From contig CAVXFB010000008.1 in the NCBI GenBank assembly GCA_963760935.1, positions 1,326,680-1,390,679 on the forward strand: 64,000 nt of DNA, given 5' to 3'. This DNA is from CAVXFB01 sp963760935 (GTDB taxonomy: Bacteria; Planctomycetota; Planctomycetia; Pirellulales; Thermoguttaceae). The notes under the pieces were generated by a model. It was not told the origin of the DNA, did no database searches, and saw nothing but the letters and a program-made list of their open reading frames with translations. This document shows, piece after piece, positions 1 to 9,075 of the stretch. A program made the translations under genes and the position numbers. The stretch's first letter is position 1. Every line of letters starts with the position of its first letter.

Positions 1-579
1 CAGTTGCCCGGTTGGGGACCGGTGTTATTGAGCGATACAGTGGGTTTCATCCGCGACCTGCCGCACCACTTGATCGAGAGCTTCAAGGCGACGCTGGAAG
101 AGGCGCGGCAGGCCCACCTGCTCTTGCACGTCGCCGACGGATCGAATCCGGCAGTCTACGATCAGATCGCCGCCGCCTATAACGTGTTGGAAGAAATTGG
201 TATTCAACGCAAGGACACGTTGCTGGTCGTCAACAAAGTCGACGCCCTGCCCGATCGCGTTCGTGTGGACGGCATCATGAATCGCTATCCAAACGCGGTT
301 GCGATCAGTGCGCGAACAGGCTTCGGGTTGGCCAATCTTGCGGCAGCGGTCAGCGAGGCCCTCAGCCGCAGTTTTCTCGATGTGGACGTGGAGGCGGGCG
401 TCGACAACGGCCGCCTGTTGGCCTACTTGGCTGCCCATGGCGAAGTCCTCTCGAAGCAGTACCGCGACAGCCGGGTCGTCGTCCACTGCCGCATCCCGGC
501 CCAGCACCTCACACGGATCGAAGAGGAGTCGGTCGCCGTCCGGCCACACCGCAATGGCGCGGCAGTGGCCAGTGGTTAG
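1..579 (+). CDS. hflX: GTPase HflX, C-terminal part (5' end outside window)
   Basis: The reading frame is open from the first base. It carries the G3 motif DTVGFI (about residue 12 of the visible part), followed by RDLPHHLIESFKATLEEA, which is the typical HflX continuation after switch II. The G4 motif NKVD lies at about residue 78 and a G5-like SARTG at about residue 98. HflX is a ribosome-associated GTPase that splits stalled or hibernating 70S ribosomes, mostly under heat or antibiotic stress. The N-terminal HflX domain and the G1 P-loop lie upstream of the window, so only about 192 residues are visible. The C-terminal tail is the usual short alpha/beta extension. Identification is firm; completeness cannot be judged. 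Confidence 0.92.
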   Translation, partial: QLPGWGPVLLSDTVGFIRDLPHHLIESFKATLEEARQAHLLLHVADGSNPAVYDQIAAAYNVLEEIGIQRKDTLLVVNKVDALPDRVRVDGIMNRYPNAVAISARTGFGLANLAAAVSEALSRSFLDVDVEAGVDNGRLLAYLAAHGEVLSKQYRDSRVVVHCRIPAQHLTRIEEESVAVRPHRNGAAVASG

Positions 580-625
580 TGGCAAGTGGACGCGTGCGAT
601 CATTTAGCAAGGGATGGGCAATTGA

Positions 626-654
626 TTGCTCGCTGCACTTGCTCTCGCTATAAT
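626..654 (+). promoter_or_regulatory. sigma70-like promoter giving a probably leaderless mRNA
   Basis: TTGCTC at 626-631, a 17-bp spacer, and a perfect TATAAT at 649-654. The ATG of the following dehydrogenase is at 661, about the distance at which transcription would start. No Shine-Dalgarno sequence can fit between them, so the transcript would be leaderless or nearly so. This also argues against the upstream in-frame GTG at 586. Confidence 0.5.
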
Positions 655-660
655 CGCCGC

Positions 661-1443
661 ATGAAACGTGAACTCCGCCATCGTCGTGCAATCGTTACAG
701 GCGCCTCCAGCGGCATTGGCCGCGAGGTGGCGTTGGAACTGGCTCGCCACGGCGTCGGCATCGTGGCCGTCGCTCGGCGTGAAGACCGCTTGCTGGCGCT
801 CGCACAACAAGTCGCCGATTTGGGAGGGACGGTTGAGACTGTCGTCGGCGACGTATCCGACCCCAGCACCCGCCAGCGAGCGATCGACGCCGCCCAGAAC
901 AAACTTGGCGGCCTGGATATTCTCGTCAACAACGCAGGTGTGGGCGCGATGGGCTTGTTCGACGATGCAACTCCCGAGCGCCTGCGCCGCGTGATGGAAG
1001 TAAACTTCTTCTCCTTGGTCGAATTGACGCGGTCGGCGCTGCCGCTGCTAAAACTGGGAGTCAAGCCAATCGTCGTCAACGTCAGTTCGATCCTCGGCCA
1101 CCGCGGCGTTCCCCATAGCAGCGAATACTGCGCAAGCAAGTTCGCCGTGCAAGGGTTTAGCGAATCGATCCGGGCCGAGTTCGCCCAACTCGGCATCGAC
1201 GTGTTAGTGGTGAGCCCCGGAACTACGGAGACCGAGTTCTTCGAAAAAGTGATCGAACGCACCGCCGAGCCACATTGGCCGGATCACCGGCCGGTCACTG
1301 CGGCCGAAGTGGCGCGACAGGTCGTGCGCGCCATCCGCACCGGCCGGCACGAAATCATACCGTACCGCTGGGGCAAGGTGCTCTGTTGGCTCAATCGCCT
1401 TTCGCCAAGACTGGTCGACCGGATGATGGAGCGATACGTCTAG
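661..1443 (+). CDS. SDR family NAD(P)-dependent oxidoreductase
   Basis: A 260-residue classical short-chain dehydrogenase. The Rossmann motif TGASSGIG is at about residues 13-20, NNAG at about 90, the catalytic Ser in NVSSILG at about 145, and the YxxxK catalytic pair in YCASK at about 157-161, followed by PGTTETEF. The substrate cannot be told from the sequence; the overall look is that of the broad DltE/YdfG-like group of soluble SDRs. The ATG at 661 is preferred over the in-frame GTG at 586 because the protein family starts here and a TATAAT box sits 7 bases upstream. The stop codon abuts the start of the pseudouridine synthase gene, so the two are probably co-transcribed. Confidence 0.85.
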   Translation: MKRELRHRRAIVTGASSGIGREVALELARHGVGIVAVARREDRLLALAQQVADLGGTVETVVGDVSDPSTRQRAIDAAQNKLGGLDILVNNAGVGAMGLFDDATPERLRRVMEVNFFSLVELTRSALPLLKLGVKPIVVNVSSILGHRGVPHSSEYCASKFAVQGFSESIRAEFAQLGIDVLVVSPGTTETEFFEKVIERTAEPHWPDHRPVTAAEVARQVVRAIRTGRHEIIPYRWGKVLCWLNRLSPRLVDRMMERYV

Positions 1444-2208
1444 GTGCTAGAGCATAACGCGATTGAAATCCTGTACGAGGAAGGCCCATGCCTCGTGGTC
1501 TGCAAACCGCCCGGCGTGGCAACGCAAGCGCCGCCGGGCATCGATAGCCTGGAAACCCGCATCAAGTTGTATCTGAAGCAACGAGATGGCTCTCCGCACG
1601 ATGTCTATCTCGGTGTGCCACATCGGCTGGATCGACCGGCCTCCGGGGCGATCGTCTTTGCCACCCGGCGGCGCGCGGCACAAAAACTGGCCAAGCAGTT
1701 TGAACACCGCGAGATCAAGAAGACCTACTGGGCATGGGTCGAAGGGCAACCCGATCCGCCCGAAGGCACGTGGCGCGATTCCGTGCGGAAAATCTATGGC
1801 AAGCCGCAAGCGGAAATCGTGGCGGCCGATCATCCGGACGCGCGGCTCGCGGTGCTGCACTATCGGGTCGTGAGAACGGGCTCGTTTTTCAGCTCGACGA
1901 CACAGCTCAATGGACATGATTCAATCCAAGAAGCTGGAGCTGTCGCCGTGCCGGCCTCGCTGTTGGAGATCGACTTAGAGACTGGCCGCACCCATCAAGT
2001 GCGCATTCAAACTGCTTCGCGCAACCATCCAGTGCTCGGCGACCGACTGTACGGATCGAAGGTTCCCTTCGGGCCATCGCAGGACGATGAACGTTTACGG
2101 GCCATTGCCCTGCACGCTCGAACGCTCGCCTTTCGGCATCCGACGAGCAAGGAGTGGGTATCGATCACCGCCCCGATGCCCGCCTTCTGGCCGGAGGAAC
2201 CCCAGTAG
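1444..2208 (+). CDS. RluA-family pseudouridine synthase
   Basis: A 254-residue protein starting with GTG directly after the TAG of the SDR gene (no gap). The RluA signature HRLDRPASGAIVFA (about residues 60-73) holds the catalytic Asp in HRLD. The later motif ETGRTHQVRIQ (about 178-188) and HPVLGDRLYG (about 194-203) complete the family pattern. There is no N-terminal S4 domain, so this is the short RluA/RluD catalytic form. It isomerises specific uridines in rRNA or tRNA; the exact target position cannot be inferred. Confidence 0.88.
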   Translation: MLEHNAIEILYEEGPCLVVCKPPGVATQAPPGIDSLETRIKLYLKQRDGSPHDVYLGVPHRLDRPASGAIVFATRRRAAQKLAKQFEHREIKKTYWAWVEGQPDPPEGTWRDSVRKIYGKPQAEIVAADHPDARLAVLHYRVVRTGSFFSSTTQLNGHDSIQEAGAVAVPASLLEIDLETGRTHQVRIQTASRNHPVLGDRLYGSKVPFGPSQDDERLRAIALHARTLAFRHPTSKEWVSITAPMPAFWPEEPQ

Positions 2209-2229
2209 CGATTAGTTGATCGAGACGTC

Positions 2230-2643
2230 TCACACCAACGCAAGGAACGCGCTCGGCGAAACCACGATAATGCCGCGAAATGGGTGAAGTACGAGGAGGT
2301 CTGAATCTCCGGTGACGATATGAGTAGCCCGGCCTGTGACGGCCAGCTCCAAGAACTTGTTGTCCCGCGGGTCTCGACAGTCGGTCACCTTATCCACGAC
2401 ATTTACCAATTCCGCTTCATGCACGAGTGCTGTCAAAAACACTGTGCGTTCGTCTTCAGAGAGATATTTGTCGAATTTCGGAAGGTGAATCACCTCGTCC
2501 AGTTCGGTAGTTGTGGCAGCGGAAATTAGCAGGCGGCCTTCTCGAAAGGCACGATCAATCGCCAGACGCGGAATCGAAAGCGGCAAGAGCATGGCGCTGA
2601 CGACGACATTGGTGTCAAACACCACTCGCAAGTCAGTCGTCAT
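2230..2643 (-). CDS. PIN-domain toxin (putative VapC-type RNase)
   Basis: 137 residues. The N-terminal VFDTNVVVSAML holds the first PIN acidic residue (D in FDTN, about residue 9). A central Glu in TTELDEVI, then DPRDNKFLELA (about 89-99) and GDSDLL (about 111-116) supply the remaining metal-binding acids. This pattern matches the putative toxin-antitoxin PIN family (COG1569). It overlaps its upstream partner by 4 bp (ATGA), giving the antitoxin-then-toxin order of a TA operon. It probably cleaves RNA when free of antitoxin; the target is unknown. Confidence 0.82.
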   Translation of the reverse strand: MTTDLRVVFDTNVVVSAMLLPLSIPRLAIDRAFREGRLLISAATTTELDEVIHLPKFDKYLSEDERTVFLTALVHEAELVNVVDKVTDCRDPRDNKFLELAVTGRATHIVTGDSDLLVLHPFRGIIVVSPSAFLALV

Positions 2644-2867
2644 TCAGAAGCGACTCCAAATCGGCCGGCGTCAGCCCGCGCGGCGGCGTTTTTGCCGATC
2701 TCGTCCATGACGGTCTGAAGAGATCTTTGCGGCGGAGGCGAAATGGTCAGGTCTCTCAAGCGAAGATCGAGCAGCAATTGGACCTTGCGTTGATCTTCCG
2801 GCGAGATTTGCGCAAACGCTTTTGCCGCTTCTTCGCTAACGTGAATAGTAAGAGCAGCTGTGGCCAT
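2640..2867 (-). CDS. antitoxin partner of the PIN toxin
   Basis: A 75-residue protein from the ATG at 2867; an in-frame ATG farther upstream at 2906 is less likely because the family-like text begins MATAALTIHVSEEAAK. The sequence is helical and charged (SPEDQRKVQLLLDLRLRDL), as expected for a small DNA-binding and toxin-neutralising antitoxin. No specific DNA-binding fold was recognised. The 3' end overlaps the toxin start by ATGA, so translation is probably coupled. Assignment rests mainly on position and size. Confidence 0.68.
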   Translation of the reverse strand: MATAALTIHVSEEAAKAFAQISPEDQRKVQLLLDLRLRDLTISPPPQRSLQTVMDEIGKNAAARADAGRFGVASE

Positions 2868-3081
2868 GAAAATGCACCTTTCCCCGTGTACTAGCTCCAC
2901 ATACAAGTCTGCTCCCGTAATCTACTTGCGTCAACCCCCAGTTGCGAGCGTACCCATATTTGGTGACTGGTGGCTAGGGGTGCCTGTTGACGGGGGGGCG
3001 TTGATGTTCCATCGTGTTGCGAGTAGAAGTGGAGAATGGCACATCGAAAGATGGGGCAGGCCTTGAACTGAGTCCACGAAG

Positions 3082-3098
3082 CACTGGCAGAGCCAGTG
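3082..3098. repeat. short palindrome CACTGGC-AGA-GCCAGTG
   Basis: A perfect 7-bp inverted repeat with a 3-base loop. A related but imperfect sequence lies near 63710-63728, consistent with a dispersed intergenic palindrome. Confidence 0.5.
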
Positions 3099-3141
3099 GC
3101 ACACTTTCAGAGTGCCACCCTTTCGAGAATCTCTACGATTG

Positions 3142-3225
3142 ATGACCCGCTATCTGATCGACATCAACGTCTTGCTTCGCAGTGCGGTGCGATTCGCACA
3201 TCATGGAACCGGAGCTTCCCGCTAA
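3142..3225 (+). pseudogene. N-terminal remnant of a PIN-domain gene
   Basis: ATG at 3142 opens 27 codons beginning MTRYLIDINVLLRSA, which matches the typical first strand and helix of a VapC-type PIN protein (D in LIDIN is the first catalytic acid). The reading then runs into unrelated sequence and stops at 3225, within the flank of a palindromic repeat. I read this as the front end of a lost toxin gene; a chance match over 15 residues remains possible. Confidence 0.4.
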
Positions 3226-3228
3226 GGA

Positions 3229-3253
3229 CGTTCCGAAACAGAGCTTCGGAACG
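3229..3253. repeat. palindrome CGTTCCGAA...TTCGGAACG
   Basis: Perfect 9-bp arms (3229-3237 and 3245-3253) around a 7-base loop, 20 bp upstream of the tsaD start. The same core (CGTTCCGAAGCTC) recurs at 25354-25379, so it is a dispersed repeat. Confidence 0.6.
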
Positions 3254-3273
3254 AGAAAGTTGAAATTCCGTAC

Positions 3274-4339
3274 ATGCGTATTCTCACGATCGAAACTACC
3301 TGTGACGAGACCGCGGCCGCGGTAATCACCGATCAACTCGACGTTCTTGGATCGGCAGTAGCGTCGCAGGACGAATTGCACCGTCGCTTTGGCGGCGTGG
3401 TGCCGGAAATCGCTTCCCGCCGGCACGTCGAGAGCATCCTGCCGGTCATCGATGAAACGCTTCGCAAGGCCGGACTGTCGCTTTCGGATATCGATGCCGT
3501 GGCCGTGGCCAACATGCCGGGCTTGGCTGGATCGCTGTTGGTGGGCCTCGTGGCAGCTAAGGCAATCTGTGTCGCGCGGCAAATTCCGCTCGTGGCGGTC
3601 AATCATCTCCAGGCCCACGTTTATGCGTGCCGCATCGCCGCCGGGCGAGATGTTTTTCCATGCGTGGGGCTGATCGTCAGTGGAGGGCATAGCAGCCTGT
3701 ACCGATGCAGCGGACCGTTGGACTTTGAGTTCCTTGGCGGAACGATCGACGACGCTGCCGGCGAGGCGTTCGACAAGGTGGCGTCTATGCTTGGCCTGCC
3801 ATACCCGGGTGGTCCGGCGATCTCGCGCCGCGCAAAGCGGCAACCCGAGATCCTACGCCTTTCCGAGAGCGTTTATCCGTGACGAGCGTCTCGACTTCAG
3901 CTTCAGCGGCCTGAAGACCGCGGTGCGTTACGCTCTCCAGAAGGAGAAAAAGGGGTCGGGAGTCTTTTCTGTGCCGCCAAAAAGACTGGACACCGCCGCC
4001 TCGGAAACAAAGACTCCCGACCCCTTTATTGCGGATGTGGCGGCCAGCTTTCAAGAGGCCGTCGTCGACTGCCTGGTGGCGAAGGCCGTGGCAGCCCTGC
4101 GTCACACGGGCATGAACACCCTTTGCGTGGGCGGCGGGGTGGCGGCCAATGCACGCCTCCGACAGCGGCTACAAGCGGAAGCCGACGACAAGCAGTTCGA
4201 GTTGCACATCGCGCCGCTGCAACTCTGCACCGACAACGCAGTGATGGGCGCGATTGCCATGGAGCGGCTGAAGGCCGGGCTCGTGGAAGATCTCTATTTG
4301 GATGTTTATCCCGGCGTCGTCCGCGCCGCAGCCAAGTAA
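3274..4339 (+). CDS. tsaD: tRNA N6-adenosine threonylcarbamoyltransferase TsaD, frame-broken at about 3830
   Basis: Transfers threonylcarbamoyl to A37 of ANN-decoding tRNAs, with TsaB/TsaE as usual partners; normally essential. Visible motifs: TIETTCDETAAAV at the N-terminus, the metal-site motif NHLQAHVYA (two His), SGGHSSLY, LGGTIDDAAGEAFDKVA, PYPGGPAI, FSFSGLKTAVRY and the C-terminal GGGVAANARLR and DNAVMGA. The frame changes near 3828-3834 (CCGCGC). Restoring two bases gives ISRRAQSGNP and a 355-residue protein. About 28 residues between RYAL and VAASFQEAVVDCL have no counterpart in the family; they are encoded by a palindromic element (3949-4027). The break in an essential gene suggests a sequence error rather than loss. 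Confidence 0.9.
3949..4027. repeat. REP-like palindrome inserted in frame inside tsaD
   Basis: Perfect 19-bp arms: AAAGGGGTCGGGAGTCTTT at 3949-3967 and its complement at 4009-4027, with a 41-base centre. It has the same architecture (A-run, G-run, arm, U-run) as the 26-bp-armed element at 34932-35010, though the core sequence differs. Here it lies inside the coding frame of tsaD and is translated as a roughly 28-residue insertion without a stop. Confidence 0.85.
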
Positions 4340-4500
4340 GCAGTCTTAGGTCAGGCCGCGTGCCGGATGGAACAACTGTTCGGCAGATCGCGCATCCAGC
4401 CATCGGGCTTTGGCCACTGCTGCCGTGGCCACGAGGCGACCGCAGCGCATAATGCCGCGAGATAGCACGCGACACAGCCCTGGGAGGATTTCTCAGGCCA

Positions 4501-7500
4501 CTATTGGCCGCTGCCGAAGGCGTTGCCCGTACCGCCGCCAAAGCCGCCGCCACTGAACCCTTGACCGCCCGTGCCACCTGTGCCAGTGCCGTTTGCGCCG
4601 GTCGAGGTGTTAAACGTCGTGACCTTTCCCACGCCGGAGAAGAACGGACCACCGGAGTAGCGGACGTATCGGCGGTCGGCCGAAATGACCGCGGTCGGCA
4701 CCCACTGCGCGCCTTCGGGGAGAGTGATGATGACCGGCTGGTAGCCGACGGCGCCTCCGCCAAAGAATGCTGAACCCAATGCTCCCCCGTTTCCACCTGC
4801 GGCACCCGTGGCACGCGACAGCGCCAACGCCTGCATTACCGAAGGATCGAGCGAGCTGTTGACTTGCTGCGCCAAAATCTGCCGATCGAGCGCCACGAGC
4901 GGGGCCGCCGCATTGGCCACCTGCTGATCCCGAAGCGACTCCTTGCGCCGTCCGTTCTTCAGGTCGAAGGTCGCCACCGCGTCATCCTTGTCCAGTGTAA
5001 GCTTCTTGGCCACTCGAATAGCGTTGGCCGTGCGGTAATGGGTGATAACCTCGACTCCGACCTTTCCGGCAGTTACGTTACCCCAAACCCGGCGAACCAG
5101 CATGCGATACGTGCCATCGAAACCCTTAGGGCAAACATAGACCTCGCGGTGCCCGCCATAGCCATCGCGATCGACCTGACTCGTGGCATCACCGAGCAAT
5201 ACGCCGCCCGCAGTGGTGCGAGGACAGCGCATTGAGCATAGCGTGCCGCTGGGCTCCTCCACCAACAGGTCAACGTCCGCCTCGCCCGTCCACGTTACCA
5301 CAACGACGCAATCGCGAGCCACTGCATCATCGAGGGCGGCCAGAAACGCATCGGCTTCCTTCGTGCGTTTCTCCGCGCGAAGCTTGTCGAGCACTTCCTT
5401 GGCCACTCCGACGCCGGCCTGCCAAATATTCGAGTGATCCTCGGGCCATGCCTGGCCGAGAATGCCGAGGCTGGCCCACTTCAATCCCTCCAGATCGTTC
5501 GCGGCCCGGGCCGCTCGCAGACCGAGCATGTATGGCTCAGGGTGGATAGGATCGAGGTCCGCAGCCTGACGATAGATTTGCAGCGCCCGCTTGTGCAGGC
5601 CGATTTGTGAAAGATACGCCCCGATGTACATCAGATCGGCCGTGTTGTCGACGAAATCGACGGCCGACATCACGGCCCGCTCGATCTCCGCCTTAGGACG
5701 ACCAGCAGCGTCCAGCGCCAATGCCAGAGCCTCGTACATCCACGGCTGGCTCTGCCGATGCCGCAGCGCCGCATTGATCAACGCGATAACATGGTCGAAC
5801 TTTTGCTGGTTCATCAAACTACGAACAGCGTCGCGGACAGCAACAGGCTGAGGTTCATTCTTCGAGAAGTACTGTTCCCAAACAACGTCCGGCTTAGCAT
5901 TCGCGTCGATCTCGACTTCAATCTTCGCCGGGCGATTGCTTAGCGTTGCCGGTGCTTGGGGCTCGATCGACACAGCGCGGCTCGAATCACCGGCCTTGGC
6001 CTTCTTTTCCGTTGGGCGCAGGTCATCCTTGACGGCAAAGGCCTGGAAGCCTCCCGGCGGCACCTTCGGCAGCAGGTCGCGCGGCAGGTTGAACATTCCC
6101 ATGCCGCCACCCATGCCGCCCATACCGCCACCCATGCCGCCCATCATGCCGCCGCCCATGCCGCCGCCCATGCCGCCACCCATGCCGCCACCCATGCCGC
6201 CCATCATGCCGCCACCCATGCCACCCATCATGCCCATATTCGCACTGGACGGGTATTACGAGGTCGGCCACAGGATAGACCTTGGTGATAAGCCGGGCCT
6301 CGGCTTCTTCCGGAGTCGTAATCATCAACACTTCGTTCTCAATGACGTAGGTGAGGTTCAATTCGCGGAGCAGGATCCGCAATGCAGAACGCAGGGTAAT
6401 GCCCTTGAGGTTCACAGTCACCGGCGTGCTAGTTTCTACCCCAGCTTCGGTCAGTGCCCGCTGATCGAGTTGGATTTCAATGCCGTGCAAGTCCTTCAAA
6501 TAGAGAATCACGTCGGTTAGCGGAGTGTCGGTAAACGACAACTCAGTGGGCGACTTCAATGCCTTCTGAATCTGCTTCTCGGCAGGTCCGGGGGTGGCCA
6601 GATCTACGGAGCCCCATCGATCCTTGCGCCGCGTGGTCAATTGCTGCCAGACTTCGGCATCGGGGTAGACGATCGGCGGATCGTCGGGGAACGGGATGTG
6701 CGACCGCTCTACCTGATACAGCGTGTCGACAACCCCCTTCTGCCGTGCAACACGCAAGGCCATAAAGTTCTGGTAGTAGCCCACCTGCCGCGCCTCGAGC
6801 ACGGCCAGCGCGGGCACTGGACTGTCAGGCAATATCGCCTGGGCCTCGGCCGCCGCGCTTTCCTCTGCCAGGCGATAACGACCTTCTTGCATCAACGAGT
6901 TGAAGCGGTTCATCAACTGTTCGACTTTTTGCTGATTGCGGATTAGATTCTCGGCAATCAGTTGCTGCTCTTTCCCGGCGGCCGCATTTTCCAGCCGCTG
7001 CTGTCGCGCGTGCTCTACTTCAACCTTCTGCCGCGCGGCCTGGCGCAAGCCCGTCTGCAACACATCCACAAGCTGGTCGCGCACTTCAGGATTCAGTTCC
7101 GGCGTCTGTCGGACCTTCTCCAGCGTCAGCTTCAGTTCCTGCGAGGCGCTATCGGGATCGGTGCTCATCAGCGATCGCGCGTGACTGATCGCATTCTGCA
7201 CTTCGGTTTGGATCATCTGCGCGATGATACGGCGATCGTGTTCAAAGCTTTCGGCCAGGGTTCCCGGCGGGGGCTCGTTTGCATCGGTGCCAACGAGGTT
7301 CAAGTCATCGGACGCTGTCGAGGGCTGCGATTGCGGCATCGAAGGAGCGGGCGGAGGCGGAGGAACCGCGGTGGTTGCCGCAACGGGAGTAACCACCATC
7401 CCGGCGGCGCGTCGCTTCGCCACCGCACCCTTGATCGCCTGGGCCTCGGTATCATTCGGATCGCGGCGCAGCGCCTCACCCACCAACTTCTCGGCACTGT

Positions 7501-8608
7501 TCAGATTGCCGGCTGCCAGCGCTTGCCGTGCCAGTTCGCGGAGGTCGCGTACTCCGACGCCGACAACCTGCCGGGCTTCGGCAAGACTCGCCGTCCCTAA
7601 CAGCGGCAGCGTGATGCCGCCATCGACGCGCGCCCGGTCAACCAGTGCTGCTAGATAGTTGTTATTGTCGTCCGACGGGCGCGGAGTAACAGCGACGTCC
7701 ATCTTCTCTGGCTTGCCGGCGACGTCGGCCGTGATTTGTACGTTATACGGCCCCTTGCCCTTGAAGGTACCCAACAGCACGGTCTCGCGATCGGCTCGCA
7801 TCGGCGGCACGCGCTTGGGCAACACTTCGAGGATGTCGGCCGGAAACACCGCGGCCGTGGGCCACGCAACGGCCACTGTAGTTGCCGCCGCGAGTTGTCG
7901 CCCCGCTTCGGCTGCGCCGAGCGCATCCGTATCGGTGATCACCGTGCCGCCGGTCTGAACTGCCAGTGCGCCAGGTAACTGACGATCGATGCGAGCGCCG
8001 ATGATGTAACTGTTTACTGGGATCCGTGCGTCAGCCAACTGCTGCGTCAGCTTGGCAAAGGCCTCGGTGCCCAACAACTTGGCCGCACTGCGTCCGTCAC
8101 CAATGTAGACGATAACCCGCGGGTTCGTCGTATCGGCCGACAACTTGCCAAGCACTGTGCTGAGCGACTTCTCCATGTCGGTGGCGCCCAAGGGGGAGCG
8201 GGCCTGCAGCGCGGCTACGGCCTCGCTTGTCTCCTTGCTATTGGGCGCCGCAAATCCCTTCGACAACTGCACCGCGTCGAGATCCATTGCCATCAGATCG
8301 ACTCGGTCGTTGGGCGGCAGTTGGGCCAACAGGGCCTTGAGCGATTCCAACGCTTTCGCGCGGTAGTCGCCCGTCTGGCCGGCCGATGTGTTGAACAGCA
8401 CCACGACGTCACGCGCCCCTGTGACAGGCGCCTGCACCGCGGGTTTTAGCGACAAGGCAAAGTAGCCGGTGCCATCTGGATGCGAGAACGTTTCCATGCT
8501 GGCCGTGAGATTGGAATCGGCCCCAGATGCAATTCGGTTCATCAGCCCGTACGCGCTGAGCAGCACCACGGGCAAGACGGCGCAACGGATGAGAATTCGC
8601 TTCGACAT
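4501..8608 (-). CDS. secreted von Willebrand A / STN-domain protein with Gly-Met-rich linker, frame-broken at about 6243
   Basis: With a 2-base correction this is one 1369-residue protein. A signal peptide begins MSKRILIRCAVLPVVLLSAYG. A VWA-like domain follows (about 50-230, strand DVVVLFNTSAGQTG), but the metal-site DxSxS is degenerate (N-T-S-A). Then come a Pro-rich linker (about 425-450), a charged helical region (about 480-620), and an STN/secretin-N-like segment (about 690-785, LSFTDTPLTDVILYLKDL). A Gly/Met-only tract (about 789-835) is followed by TPR-like helices and a Gly-rich tail. The frame changes at GTGCGA (6240-6245): CAG TGC GCG AAT would join the halves. The start at 8608 is chosen for the signal peptide. 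Exported, function unknown; planctomycetes carry several such proteins. Confidence 0.8.
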
Positions 8609-9075
8609 GGTTTGGCTTCTCCGGCAACCAGCTTGGGCGCACACCCGACCATAGTCGTGTTCCGCAGCGACGGACGGGCGCGATAAAACTTCCCAGTTCT
8701 CCTGAACTAGAGAATCGGTACCCTTATTCTAATCAACCATACTGTATATTGGCAATCAAAAACCTCGCGTGCAGCGGGTAAACCGGGCGTTTGACACTGC
8801 CAGAATGCGAAGGTTTGCAAACCGCATAGCGGGCCGACAATTGATGGCCTGGAGCGTTTATCCCTGAAAATGGGCGATTCTTCCGCAGAAGCTGCTCGGA
8901 GTCCGGCACACTCGTGGCTATCAGTCACCACCCCTTCGGTACTAATCCCGTGCCGGGCAGCCATTTGCAGGCCGCAATCGATTCCGGCTTGCCACGCACA
9001 AAGCTGCCCATATCTTGTCTCGAATTTTCCGCCTGGGAGGGATATACTTCGCTTTTCTCGAGACACTAATCCACT
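8609..9075. other. divergent intergenic region, no gene seen
   Basis: Lies between the divergently transcribed VWA and HtrA-type genes, so both promoters should be here. I see AT-richer text around 8725-8760 and a possible -10 (TATACT near 9042) for the protease, but no convincing complete promoter. No RNA gene or repeat recognised. Confidence 0.4.

Larger units (their letters stand above)
2868..3273. other. intergenic stretch with repeat remnants and a broken PIN gene start
   Basis: About 400 bp between the TA pair and tsaD. It holds two short palindromes (3082-3098 and 3229-3253) and a 27-codon remnant of a PIN-domain gene (3142-3225), listed separately. The text around 3035-3055 (ATGGCACATCGAAAGATGG) resembles 63774-63792 near the other end of the window, so it is probably part of a dispersed repeat. 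No complete gene seen. Confidence 0.6.

Noticed and set aside
586..660. upstream GTG start for the SDR gene
   Set aside because: It would add 25 residues that do not fit the family and would be upstream of the predicted transcription start.
3828..3842. programmed frameshift in tsaD
   Set aside because: No slippery heptamer or conserved stimulator is seen, and the same GCGC context occurs in unrelated broken genes.
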